From assembly GCA_934667175.1 (NCBI GenBank), contig CAKULN010000005.1:1-64000 (forward strand): a stretch of DNA of 64,000 nucleotides. Direction: 5' to 3'. Positions 27,634 to 36,474 of the stretch are shown here, in pieces. This DNA comes from an uncultured Bacteroidales bacterium (GTDB taxonomy: Bacteria; Bacteroidota; Bacteroidia; Bacteroidales; UBA932). The notes below the pieces were generated by a model. It was not told the DNA's origin. It was given only the letters and a program-made list of their open reading frames with translations, and searched no databases. Both the position numbers and the translations under genes were made by a program. Each line of letters opens with the position of its first letter. Position 1 is the stretch's first letter.

Positions 27634-30570
27634 CTAAAATCCTATCAAAGCTTTGCCTCCGCTTCTGTCGATGAATCCAGTCAGCCCGTCGACTTTCAGC
27701 ACTTTCGCGAATCCGCCATCATAAACACATTCCAACCTGCCGATGGCATCGAAATCGATCATCCCCGAGCCGGCATATTGATCAACCGAGAGGTACCCCA
27801 CGCCCAAGGATGTGATGTTCTGGAAGAAATGGGTGCCTTGGCTCGGATCTATCCTGAAGCCGTCGATGCCATATTCAACCACCATTCTTGCGGCGGAGAT
27901 GTCCGTCCACGCCACAGGAACTCCTAAAGTCGGAATCGAGGATCCCCACCTTCCCGGACCGACAAGGAAGTACGTTTTTCCTTCCGCCATCATTCTGGAG
28001 TTGATCTCGGCGATCTCCACCGCCATCAAGGCAGTCTTCATCTTGTCGAATGATTCCGGCATGATGACCACAATGTGGGAGGACTCGGTAAAATACCCAT
28101 TACCCAAGGCATTGTCACTGAGAATCAATTTATTGGAGACTATCGCCTCGGCATCCTCGATCGTGGAGGTCTGAGAACCGATTCCACTGGACACAGGACG
28201 GACCTGAAGGAGTTTCAGATCCGCTGCCGTTCCTCCCGAAGACTTGACCGGATCAACAGCGAACTCGATCTCGACCTCGCTCATCAGCTCGTCCCGGCAT
28301 ATTGACATGATTTCCGAGAGCGCCCTCGCAAGAGGAAGCCTGTCGTACTGGAATATTCCGTCAAAGGAAACCACCCTTGAGCCTCTGATTCCAATCCCAG
28401 GCACCATCCTGTCATCCAATGCGTTGTATGTCGAGGCCACCAATTCAGGATGATCATAGCCGCTCAATGCTTCAGAAACAGAAATTCTCCTCAAGTTAAC
28501 TCCGTCGTTCTTCGAAATCTTAAAGGCCGAGGGGCTCAAGTCCAGCACAAACATCTCATTCTGAGTGTCCCTCTGGGCAAGTTTCGGGTTGGACAATTGA
28601 AGAATCTTTTTGGGATGCAGAGGGTCCACACGCAATGTCCGCCCTCCGTCCACAACAGTTTTTCCCAAACCAAAGGCCACGTTCAGCACTCCGTCTGAAG
28701 CCTTCTCAGACCCGATAGGGTAGGAGTTCAGAGAGCGCCCCACACCGGACATCATCGGATAGAAATCGTGACCGTGGGCAGTTCCGCAGATAGTCTGTAC
28801 AATCACAGCCATTTTCTCCTCTCCAAGGAGATTCCCGCTTGTCTGGATGTAATTCCGGCTGCCTCTGAAGAATGTAGATGCGTAGACGCTCTTGATCGCC
28901 TTTCCAAGCTCACGCAGCATCCTGTCCTTGTTTTCAACCGGAGGACACATGTAGGTCGCATACACCCCGGCGAACGGCTGATAGTTGCTGTCTTCCAGCT
29001 TGGAGCTTGAGCGTACCGCAAGCGGACAATCCACCGTCGTCAGAAACGCTTTGAGATTCTGAGTCAACTCCTCCGGAAGAGTGGAGGCCACAAACTCCGA
29101 AAGGATCTCGTCATCAGACAGTTCAGCGTCAATTACGTACTGGAGTCCATTGTCTATGATGAACTTGTCAAACCAATCTGTCGTCAGCACGATGGTTCTC
29201 GGAATAGAAACACTCAGACCATCGTATTTGTCAGTCAGCGAATGCTTTTGAATAAGATGGTTGAGGAACGCCAGCCCTCTCGCCTTACCTCCCAAAGAGC
29301 CCTCGCCAACCCGTGAGAACCAGTAATAATCCTCATAAGAGTCCTTGTGGAATTCAGTGATTATTCCCTGGCCTATGCTCCTGTGATAACGGCGGATATT
29401 GTCCAAAAGGAACTCCCGGAACTCACCGGCATCAGTGTGGTGCTCCGCCCTGAATGTTTCCGCCAAGTTGAACAGGCCTCTTGCGTACAGCCATTTGGAA
29501 AACATGTTCCTGGATGTGTTGCTCATCAGCACATCATCTGGAATGTCATAGATGATCTTCTCCAACTGGGAAAGGCTCGCGGCCCTTCCGCATTCATTAC
29601 CGCCAGAATCCCTGAACACAAAGTCTCCGAAACCGAACTCCTCCTTCATGTAATCCTCAAGCTGCAGGAAAAGTGTGCTTGAATATTTCTTCAAGAAGCC
29701 AACACCCAGACTCACGGCGGCCTCGGCCACGCTTCCTTGCGAGGATTGGAGCAGGACCGGCATCAGGGGATCATATTCCCGGATGATCTTGACAAGTTCT
29801 ATTCCCGCGTCAAGTTTCTCTGTCTTAGGGTCATCTCCCTTATGAAAAACCATTCCGACATCGGAGATGACGCCAAGCAGGTTCCGCTTGTATTTCCCGA
29901 AATAATCTATAGCTTCCTCGAGACATGTGGCAAGGAATATCTTCGGCCTGGACCTTTTCCGGTATTTCTTCTGGTCATCATTCAGTGACTCGGTAAGGAA
30001 TTCTCGGCTTTGGGTAAGGACAATCTTGTATAGCTCAGGGAGATAGTTGGAGTAATAACGTATCGAGTCCTCGACAAGAAGAATCACTTTGACGCCAACT
30101 TCAAACACATCGTTCTCAGCGTTGGCCGCATCCTCCAAAAGTTTGACAATGGCAAGAATCAAATCGGCGTTGCCATGCCAACTGAAAACGAAGTCGACTC
30201 CGTCATGAAAAGACTCCAAAACCCGCTGCCGTACGGCCTTGGAATAATGAATCAGAAGGATGAAAGGAATCTTGTGCCCCTCAAGCTTAAGATCCGAGGC
30301 AAAAGGGAAGATGCCTTTGTCTTGCTCGTTGTACATGCAGATGACCATATCGATCTCCGCGTCACTGCCGATGAGGACTCTGGCCTCTTCCGAGGAATTT
30401 GCCCAGATGAATTTCGGAGGATTGCTCAGATTCAGCTCACGATACTCGTTCCTAACCTGATTCTCAATGCGTCCATCCTCCTCAAGGGCGAAAGCGTCGT
30501 AGTTGCTGCAGATCATCAGAATCTTACGGATTCTGGACCGCATCAATGATTCTTCATTCATTTGCGTCAT
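27634..30570 (-). CDS. receiver-domain / PEP-synthase-type ATP-grasp fusion protein
   Basis: 978 residues. About 15-145 looks like a degenerate receiver fold. About 160-305 is a receiver domain with the usual sites: acidic E167-D168, phospho-acceptor D237 in VISDVGM, Ser near 276, and Lys near 294. From about 430 the PEP synthase/PPDK N-terminal ATP-grasp begins (GGKARGLAFL, LAVRSSSKLEDS, FAGVYATY) and closes at LLQVRPV. About 180 further residues follow. The phosphohistidine domain and the PEP-binding barrel of true PEP synthases are absent, so it cannot be a normal PEP synthase. Similar proteins occur in Bacteroidota without a proven function. It sits between the rRNA methyltransferase and the amylase. 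MNEES, three codons in, is an alternative start. Confidence 0.8.
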   Translation of the reverse strand: MTQMNEESLMRSRIRKILMICSNYDAFALEEDGRIENQVRNEYRELNLSNPPKFIWANSSEEARVLIGSDAEIDMVICMYNEQDKGIFPFASDLKLEGHKIPFILLIHYSKAVRQRVLESFHDGVDFVFSWHGNADLILAIVKLLEDAANAENDVFEVGVKVILLVEDSIRYYSNYLPELYKIVLTQSREFLTESLNDDQKKYRKRSRPKIFLATCLEEAIDYFGKYKRNLLGVISDVGMVFHKGDDPKTEKLDAGIELVKIIREYDPLMPVLLQSSQGSVAEAAVSLGVGFLKKYSSTLFLQLEDYMKEEFGFGDFVFRDSGGNECGRAASLSQLEKIIYDIPDDVLMSNTSRNMFSKWLYARGLFNLAETFRAEHHTDAGEFREFLLDNIRRYHRSIGQGIITEFHKDSYEDYYWFSRVGEGSLGGKARGLAFLNHLIQKHSLTDKYDGLSVSIPRTIVLTTDWFDKFIIDNGLQYVIDAELSDDEILSEFVASTLPEELTQNLKAFLTTVDCPLAVRSSSKLEDSNYQPFAGVYATYMCPPVENKDRMLRELGKAIKSVYASTFFRGSRNYIQTSGNLLGEEKMAVIVQTICGTAHGHDFYPMMSGVGRSLNSYPIGSEKASDGVLNVAFGLGKTVVDGGRTLRVDPLHPKKILQLSNPKLAQRDTQNEMFVLDLSPSAFKISKNDGVNLRRISVSEALSGYDHPELVASTYNALDDRMVPGIGIRGSRVVSFDGIFQYDRLPLARALSEIMSICRDELMSEVEIEFAVDPVKSSGGTAADLKLLQVRPVSSGIGSQTSTIEDAEAIVSNKLILSDNALGNGYFTESSHIVVIMPESFDKMKTALMAVEIAEINSRMMAEGKTYFLVGPGRWGSSIPTLGVPVAWTDISAARMVVEYGIDGFRIDPSQGTHFFQNITSLGVGYLSVDQYAGSGMIDFDAIGRLECVYDGGFAKVLKVDGLTGFIDRSGGKALIGF

Positions 30571-30636
30571 TTTTTTTGCGTGCGAACCGCAAATTACGAA
30601 AAATCCATGAATATTCTTGGAAACGAAGGACAGATT

Positions 30637-31380
30637 TCACATCCTGCGACGGAACTCGGCCACTGTCACGGCTGTGGCCACGGCGGCGTTCAGGGACTCA
30701 GAGCCTCTCTCGTCCCGGGGCCAAGATGGAATGAACAACCTGTCCGTCACCAGTTTGCCGACCTGTGGAGAAATGCCTTTCGACTCATTGCCGATCACAA
30801 TGACGGATGGAGAAGCTTCTCCCGTGGCCAAATTCTTGGCATAAATATTCTCGCCATCAAGGAAAGTCCCGTACACATTGCCACCGGCCGCGACCACTTT
30901 CGCGCATAGTCCGCAAATGTCGCAATAGTGGAATCTCACCCTGAATATGGCACCCATCGTGGACTGAACGACCTTGGGATTGAATATGTCCACAGAGTCC
31001 TTGGAGGCAAACACGGCGTCTATCCCGAACCAGTCCGCCGTGCGGATGATCGTGCCAAGATTGCCTGGGTCCCTGATTCCGTCCAGTGCCAAAAACAGCC
31101 CACGGTCAAGAATATTCAAGAAACTCCCGGCTTCTATGTCCGCCGGCTTCCTGACCACCGCCAAGACCGGAGAAGGGGAGGACAGCAGGCTCAGCCTCGC
31201 CATCGCGGCGCTGCCGACCTCTTCTTCCCTGTAGACTCTCTCAACAGAAAACGGAGAGCGCAAGGCTTCCTCCACCATCTTTTCCCCTTCAACGACAAAA
31301 AGTCCGTTTTCATCCCTGAACTTTTTCTGTTCAAGAGATTTGACGAACTTTATCTCATTGTGTGAAACAGGTGACGGCAT
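30637..31380 (-). CDS. SpoU/TrmH-family 2'-O-ribose RNA methyltransferase
   Basis: Transfers methyl from SAM to a ribose in tRNA or rRNA. The start is at 31380 (MPSPVSHNEIKFVKSL), 4 nt after the decarboxylase stop; the longer frame reads back into that gene. The protein has 247 residues. It has an N-terminal L30-like substrate-binding part, then the knotted SPOUT domain with motif 1 NLGTIIRTADWFG, motif 2 VIGNESKGIS and motif 3 SESLNAAVATAV. RlmB-like and TrmH-like activities cannot be told apart from the sequence. Confidence 0.9.
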   Translation of the reverse strand: MPSPVSHNEIKFVKSLEQKKFRDENGLFVVEGEKMVEEALRSPFSVERVYREEEVGSAAMARLSLLSSPSPVLAVVRKPADIEAGSFLNILDRGLFLALDGIRDPGNLGTIIRTADWFGIDAVFASKDSVDIFNPKVVQSTMGAIFRVRFHYCDICGLCAKVVAAGGNVYGTFLDGENIYAKNLATGEASPSVIVIGNESKGISPQVGKLVTDRLFIPSWPRDERGSESLNAAVATAVTVAEFRRRM

Positions 31381-31384
31381 AAGC

Positions 31385-32779
31385 CTAGAAACCGAGAATC
31401 TTAAGCATCGACTCAGAACTCTGCTCTGGGGCGAACACTCTTGTCGTGATCTTTCCGTCCTTGTCCTTGTCGATGAGGATATGCTTAGGGGAAGGCTGAA
31501 GGCAGTGCTTGACTCCACCATAACCTGAAATAGCCTCCTGATAGGCTCCGGTGTGGAAGAATCCGATGTAGAGCGGATCCCTTCTGTTCTTCATCACCGG
31601 AAGGAAGATCGCATTGGAATGCGCCTCGGAGTTGTAGAAGTCCTTGCTGTCGCAGGTAAGCCCGCCGATGAACACCCTGTGATATTCCTCATTCCATTTG
31701 TTGATAGGGAAGAGGATGAACCTCTGGTGAAGTCCCCATGTGTCCGGAAGGCTCGTCATGAACGAGTTGTCGATCATGTACCAGCACTCGCGGTCATTCT
31801 GCTGCTTGACATCCAGCACTTTGAATATGGTCGCTCCGCTCTCGCCGACTGTGAAGTTGCCGAACTCAGTGTAAATGTCCGGAACCTGCACGCCATGTGA
31901 GTCGCAGACTGACTTAATCTGGTAGACGATCTCCTCAATCATGTATTTATAATCGTAATCAACTGCCAAAGAGGTCTTTATAGGAAGACCGCCTCCGATA
32001 TTCAATGAATCCAGGTCGGGGCATATCTGTTTGAGGTCGCAGTAGAGGTTCAGGCAGCGCGCCAGCTCGTTCCAGTAGTAGGAGGTGTCCCTGATGCCCG
32101 TGTTGATGAAGAAATGGAGCATCTTAAGCTTGAACTTCGGGTTCTTGCTGATGCCGTTGCGATAGAACGGGATGATGTCCGAATATCTGATTCCCAGGCG
32201 TGAGGTATAGAAATCGAACGAAGGCTCCTCCTCGGAGGCGATGCGGATGCCGAGCTGTGTCGGAACCTCGATCAGATCGTCAAGATCCTCAAGCTCGTTT
32301 TTGTTGTCAAGGACAGGGATGATGTTGTGCCAGCCCTCGTTGAGCATCGTGGCGATGTTCTGGATGTACTGTGGTCTCTTGAAACCGTTGCAGATGATTA
32401 TAAGGTTCTTGTCCACGAGTTTATCGGACTCCAGCTTGCGGATGAGGTCAAGGTCGTAGGCCGATGATGTCTCAAGATGGACATCGCTCTTGAGCGCCTG
32501 CTCGATGACAAACTTGAACTGTGAGCTCTTCGTGCAGTAGCAATAATGATGGTCTCCCTCATAGCTGACCTTGGACATCGCGTTGCGGAACATTCTCTTG
32601 GCCCTATGGATCTGTGAGGTGATTTTCGGAAGATAGGTGAGTTTCAACGGAGTGCCGTATTCCTTGATGATTCCCATCATGTCAATGTCATTGACAAAAA
32701 GATTGCCGTCTTCAACCCTGAATTCGTCCTGAGGAAAATCAAATGTCTGATCCACAAGATCGATGTACTTGTTCTTCAT
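31385..32779 (-). CDS. arginine decarboxylase-like fold-type III PLP enzyme, short form
   Basis: Probably makes agmatine for polyamine synthesis. The 464-residue protein shows an alanine-racemase-type barrel: YCTKSSQFKFV with the PLP Lys, HLETSSAYDLDL, NIGGGLPIKTS for the phosphate loop, and VFIGGLTCDSKD before the C-terminal beta domain (GFFHTGAYQEAISGYGG). The long SpeA of most bacteria has about 630 residues with extra inserted domains that are missing here. This compact form is common in Flavobacteriia and is annotated there as arginine decarboxylase. Substrate is inferred, not seen. First gene of a four-gene minus-strand operon. Confidence 0.8.
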   Translation of the reverse strand: MKNKYIDLVDQTFDFPQDEFRVEDGNLFVNDIDMMGIIKEYGTPLKLTYLPKITSQIHRAKRMFRNAMSKVSYEGDHHYCYCTKSSQFKFVIEQALKSDVHLETSSAYDLDLIRKLESDKLVDKNLIIICNGFKRPQYIQNIATMLNEGWHNIIPVLDNKNELEDLDDLIEVPTQLGIRIASEEEPSFDFYTSRLGIRYSDIIPFYRNGISKNPKFKLKMLHFFINTGIRDTSYYWNELARCLNLYCDLKQICPDLDSLNIGGGLPIKTSLAVDYDYKYMIEEIVYQIKSVCDSHGVQVPDIYTEFGNFTVGESGATIFKVLDVKQQNDRECWYMIDNSFMTSLPDTWGLHQRFILFPINKWNEEYHRVFIGGLTCDSKDFYNSEAHSNAIFLPVMKNRRDPLYIGFFHTGAYQEAISGYGGVKHCLQPSPKHILIDKDKDGKITTRVFAPEQSSESMLKILGF

Positions 32780-32853
32780 CCTAAAAACTGTAAACCTATA
32801 ATGTTCGACATAAGTAATGCACCGCCGAGAATGCCATGCCCGGCTTCGGCGTG

Positions 32854-32861
32854 CAAATATA
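32854..32861 (-). promoter_or_regulatory. -7 box for the decarboxylase operon
   Basis: TATATTTG on the minus strand, 75 nt before the ATG at 32779. A GC-rich inverted repeat (GCCGAGAATGCC and GGCTTCGGC) lies just downstream of it, in the leader. Confidence 0.55.
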
Positions 32862-32915
32862 GGTACGAAAATTAATATTTTGACCCAAATTTGAAGAAAA
32901 ATCAGAAAGGGTTGC

Positions 32916-32923
32916 TATTTTTG
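32916..32923 (+). promoter_or_regulatory. -7 box for the TamL-like gene
   Basis: TATTTTTG with a TTG at 32891-32893. The predicted start falls at about 32930, on the ATG itself, so the transcript may be nearly leaderless. Confidence 0.5.
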
Positions 32924-32929
32924 TAGAAT

Positions 32930-35143
32930 ATGATGGCTAAATCCTCGGTCTTTCATTTGGCGGCGGTCATTTCCGCCGTCCTGTCTCTGGGACTCTCGTG
33001 CAGCACCACGCGGGTTTTGGAGGATGGCCAGTATCGGCTGGCGGCCAACAAGGTTGAGGTGACGAACGACCGCAGGTTCAACACAAAAGAGATAGAATCC
33101 TACATCAAGCAGAAGCCTAACTCCTACATTGTCTTCGGATGGAATCCGTTTTTGAACATCTACAACTGGTCAGGCAAGAACCCCGACAAAACGGTCAACA
33201 AGCTCATAAGAAAGATGGGGACAGCGCCGGTGGTCTACCAACCCTCACAGGTCGAGGCCTCCGTGGAGAACATCAATAGGCATCTTGAGTACATGGGATA
33301 CTATGGGTCCGAAGTGCGGAGCGACGTCAGGGTAAAGGGCAAAAAGGTTGATGTGACATATTCAGTGTCACTTGGAAAGCGATTCAGGATAGGGGAGTTG
33401 ACCTATTCTCTGCCGGAAGGGGAGTTCCGTGAGGATTTCCTTGCCGACACTTCCTCCATGTCCATCAAGCCGGGGGATTACCTCTCGGAGGACGCGCTTG
33501 AGAAGGAGACCGAACGTCTGGCCTCCACACTCCGCCGCAAAGGCTACTTCGGGTTCACGAAAAACTATTTTTCGTTCGAGGCGGACACCCTCAATTCCAC
33601 CGACACCGCCGGACTTCTTATGATGGTCAAGGAATATACCAGAAACCAGACTCCTGAATATGCCCGTCCGCACCGGAAATATTCCTTGGGCGAAGTCTCG
33701 ATATCATACGATAAAGATCTGAAATTCAATGACAAGGTTCTTAGAAATATGTGTACGCTCCATCCCGGAGACCAGTACGATGAGAGCGAGGTGAACACGA
33801 CATATTCCCGCCTTTCCGCCTTGAGGATGTTCAGCGGGGTCAACGTATCCCTGAATCCCAGGGACTCCGGCATAGTGGACTGCGACATCAATCTTACCCG
33901 CTCCAGGATGCAGGGCTTCAAGGTCAACCTGGAGGGATCCACAAACTCCACAGGTTTGATAGGAATCTCGCCGCAGGTCAGCTATTACCACAAGAACATA
34001 TTCCATGGCGGGCAATGGCTCAATCTGGGATTCCTGGGCAATTTCCAGTTCAAGTACGATGACAATAACGTAAAATCCAATGAGTTTGGTGTCTCCGCAG
34101 GTCTGAGTTTCCCTGAATTCCTCGGTCTGCCGAATTCCATGTTCAAGGGACCGTCGGTTCCCCGCACTGAAATCAACGCTTCATATAATTACCAGAATCG
34201 CCCTGAATACACGAGGAATATGATCTCGACTTCTTTCGGTTACTCCGGCTCGCTGCGTAACGGAAAGTTCTTCTATCAATTCTATCCGATCCAGACGAAA
34301 ATCGTCAGGCTAACGAACCTCGATCAGAATTTCTACACCACTCTGACAGGCAATCCATTTCTTCGTGACGCCTACCAGAACCACTTCGATGTCGGTTCCG
34401 GGCTCGTGGCGTACTACACGACGAGCACAGCGTTGGTGCCCAAGGAGACTTATGAATATGCCCGCCTGCAACTCGATGCCTCCGGCAATGTCCTTAGCCT
34501 GTTCGACGAGACCATGAGAAAGGATGAATATGGTTCCAGGCTTATCTGGAACACTCCATATTCCCAGTACATCCGTACAGAGCTCACTCTCGGCAAGACC
34601 TTTGTCTTCGGCAAGAACGGTGGTCAGGCATTGGCCATGCGCCTGCTTGGCGGTGTCGGCTACGCCTATGGCAACTCATCCACACTTCCGTTCGAGAAAC
34701 AGTTCTACAGCGGCGGAGCCAACAGCATGCGTGGCTGGCAGGCTCGCGCTCTGGGTCCCGGCAATTCCCAAGCCGACACGACGTTCGTGATTCCGAGTCA
34801 GACCGGTGACGTGAAACTGGAAGCCAATCTGGAGTACCGTTTCCCTATGTTTTGGAAACTGTGCGGAGCCGTCTTCACGGATGTCGGCAACATCTGGACC
34901 CTAAAAGAAACCGACGGAGATGACGGTTCCCATACCCATTTCGACCTCAGGAACCTCGCATCCAGTCTGGCCGCCGACTGGGGTCTTGGTCTCCGGGTTG
35001 ATCTTAATTTCCTGATTCTACGTCTGGACATGGGAATGAAGGTCTACGACCCGTCCCTGGACACCGACCGCTGGCGTGCCCCTTCCAAATGGCTGAAAAA
35101 AGACGGTTACTCCCTCCATTTCGGTGTCGGGTACCCATTCTGA
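32930..35143 (+). CDS. tamL: TamL-like BamA-family outer-membrane lipoprotein
   Basis: Omp85-superfamily barrel thought to help assemble outer-membrane components with TamB. The N-terminal hydrophobic segment ends at LGLSC (Cys about 24), a lipobox; TamL differs from BamA and TamA in being lipidated. POTRA-type repeats follow (about 35-330: ASVENINRHLEYMGYYGSEV, then SVSLGKRFRIGEL). The 16-strand D15 barrel has the family end motif GLRVDLNFLILRLDMGMKV and a C-terminal aromatic, GVGYPF. The protein has 737 residues. ATG at 32930 or 32933 could be used. It stands alone, with its own promoter. Confidence 0.88.
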   Translation: MMAKSSVFHLAAVISAVLSLGLSCSTTRVLEDGQYRLAANKVEVTNDRRFNTKEIESYIKQKPNSYIVFGWNPFLNIYNWSGKNPDKTVNKLIRKMGTAPVVYQPSQVEASVENINRHLEYMGYYGSEVRSDVRVKGKKVDVTYSVSLGKRFRIGELTYSLPEGEFREDFLADTSSMSIKPGDYLSEDALEKETERLASTLRRKGYFGFTKNYFSFEADTLNSTDTAGLLMMVKEYTRNQTPEYARPHRKYSLGEVSISYDKDLKFNDKVLRNMCTLHPGDQYDESEVNTTYSRLSALRMFSGVNVSLNPRDSGIVDCDINLTRSRMQGFKVNLEGSTNSTGLIGISPQVSYYHKNIFHGGQWLNLGFLGNFQFKYDDNNVKSNEFGVSAGLSFPEFLGLPNSMFKGPSVPRTEINASYNYQNRPEYTRNMISTSFGYSGSLRNGKFFYQFYPIQTKIVRLTNLDQNFYTTLTGNPFLRDAYQNHFDVGSGLVAYYTTSTALVPKETYEYARLQLDASGNVLSLFDETMRKDEYGSRLIWNTPYSQYIRTELTLGKTFVFGKNGGQALAMRLLGGVGYAYGNSSTLPFEKQFYSGGANSMRGWQARALGPGNSQADTTFVIPSQTGDVKLEANLEYRFPMFWKLCGAVFTDVGNIWTLKETDGDDGSHTHFDLRNLASSLAADWGLGLRVDLNFLILRLDMGMKVYDPSLDTDRWRAPSKWLKKDGYSLHFGVGYPF

Positions 35144-35220
35144 CAACAATCAAGCTCTGGTGCAGAAAACTTTGCCGCGGCGGTCAGCCACGGCAGAAGG
35201 AGCAAGATTTGATTTAGAAG

Positions 35221-36309
35221 TTATTTACTGATGAGCACAGATGCGACGGCCCTTGACAGGTCACCGGCATCATTGTCGGCGCCGTAATCCCAGTACATAC
35301 CTCCCTTCAGTCCTTTTTCCTTTATGTAATTACATTTCTCGCGTATCGAACGGACGTTGTCAAACCCCAGAAGAAGTTCTCCCCGCGCATTCGCATAGTA
35401 AGGCACCCTTGCGATTTCATCCCACAATTCCTGATGACTCGCCTTTGGCCCCTTGTTATCCCTGTAGTCCACGTATCCGTCATAGTCCTTGCCGTTTCCG
35501 TGTCCGTAGAACGGCATGCCAAGGACAAGCATGTCTGCTGGCACTCCTGCATTCAGATGCGCCTCCACGGACTCGTCCACTGTCATATACCCTACATAAG
35601 GTGATGTCTTTCCGTCCGCATCCTTCCTGTAGAGAGGAGCATTATGGTATGGCGCGGATGCCATGTCATACGCCATGATGTTCACGAAATCTATGTACGG
35701 AAGTATGCCCTTGAAATCAATATATTGGGCACTGCACACGGTCGCAAGAGTCAAAAGCTTGCCTTTTCCGAGAGCCGCGCGCAGGTCTTTCATAAGCAAG
35801 GTGAAGTTAGCCTTGTCGTCCGGAGAGGATGAGATGCCCGCCGAGGAGTTGGTAGGGAACTCCCAGTCTATATCAATGCCGTCAATATTCAGAGACTTGA
35901 CCTTTTTCGCGCAGTCTTCCGCAAAGGCCTTGCGGTATTTGTCGGATGCTGCCATCTCACTGAAGTTACCACGTCCCCAGCCACCTACAGAAAGGCATAT
36001 TTTCAGTTTCGGGGAATTTGACTTCAGTTTCACGAGACTTTCCAGACGTGTGAGATTATCTATCTCCAATGTGCTGAAATCCTTCGCCACACCACCGAAG
36101 GCATAGTTGATGTGCGTGATCCTGTCAGGATTCGGCAGCACGCTGGTCCACGATGTGACATAAGCAACAACCACCTTGCCCGGCGTGTTTTCCACCGGCT
36201 CCACTGGCTCATCAGGAAGTTCACCTGCCACCTTTTGTTCTTTCCCACAGGCGCTCAGTGACAACGTCACCGTCAAAGCGGCCATAAATGTTAAAATCTT
36301 AGACTTCAT
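35221..36309 (-). CDS. GH18 chitinase-like lipoprotein
   Basis: Glycoside hydrolase family 18, likely acting on chitin- or GlcNAc-containing glycans at the cell surface or in the periplasm. The signal peptide ends at LSLSAC (lipidated C21), followed by a Pro/Glu/Val-rich spacer. The TIM barrel has KICLSVGGWGRG (SxGG motif) and the catalytic DGIDIDWE with E150 as proton donor. MAYDMAS and GGMYWDYGADN come later. It has 362 residues, single domain, no carbohydrate-binding module. Convergent with the TamL-like gene. A Bacteroidota -7 box lies 31 nt upstream. Confidence 0.92.
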   Translation of the reverse strand: MKSKILTFMAALTVTLSLSACGKEQKVAGELPDEPVEPVENTPGKVVVAYVTSWTSVLPNPDRITHINYAFGGVAKDFSTLEIDNLTRLESLVKLKSNSPKLKICLSVGGWGRGNFSEMAASDKYRKAFAEDCAKKVKSLNIDGIDIDWEFPTNSSAGISSSPDDKANFTLLMKDLRAALGKGKLLTLATVCSAQYIDFKGILPYIDFVNIMAYDMASAPYHNAPLYRKDADGKTSPYVGYMTVDESVEAHLNAGVPADMLVLGMPFYGHGNGKDYDGYVDYRDNKGPKASHQELWDEIARVPYYANARGELLLGFDNVRSIREKCNYIKEKGLKGGMYWDYGADNDAGDLSRAVASVLISK

Positions 36310-36339
36310 AAATTGCAGTGTAATAATTGAATATATTTA

Positions 36340-36347
36340 CAAAAATA
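36340..36347 (-). promoter_or_regulatory. -7 box for the GH18 gene
   Basis: TATTTTTG on the minus strand, 31 nt before the ATG at 36309. Confidence 0.55.
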
Positions 36348-36444
36348 GGCCGATATCACGCCGAAGTCGGTAGAAAGGCTGTCAGAAAAGGTTTGTCTGT
36401 TGACAAAGCAGCGCATAGCCGGTCCTTTCAAACGTATAATTGGC

Positions 36445-36452
36445 TATATTTG
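36445..36452 (+). promoter_or_regulatory. -7 box for the DUF5009 gene
   Basis: TATATTTG placed 23 nt before the ATG at 36475 and inside the longer open frame that begins at 36400. It argues against the earlier start. Confidence 0.55.
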
Positions 36453-36474
36453 CAGTCAGCGCCGCTTGAAGTAT

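Noticed and set aside
35144..35220. GC-rich stem TGCCG/CGGCA between the TamL-like and GH18 genes as a terminator
   Set aside because: Only about 5 bp of clear pairing and no T run.
36400..36474. Earlier ATG for the DUF5009 gene
   Set aside because: The -7 box TATATTTG lies inside this stretch, so it is probably upstream of the transcript.
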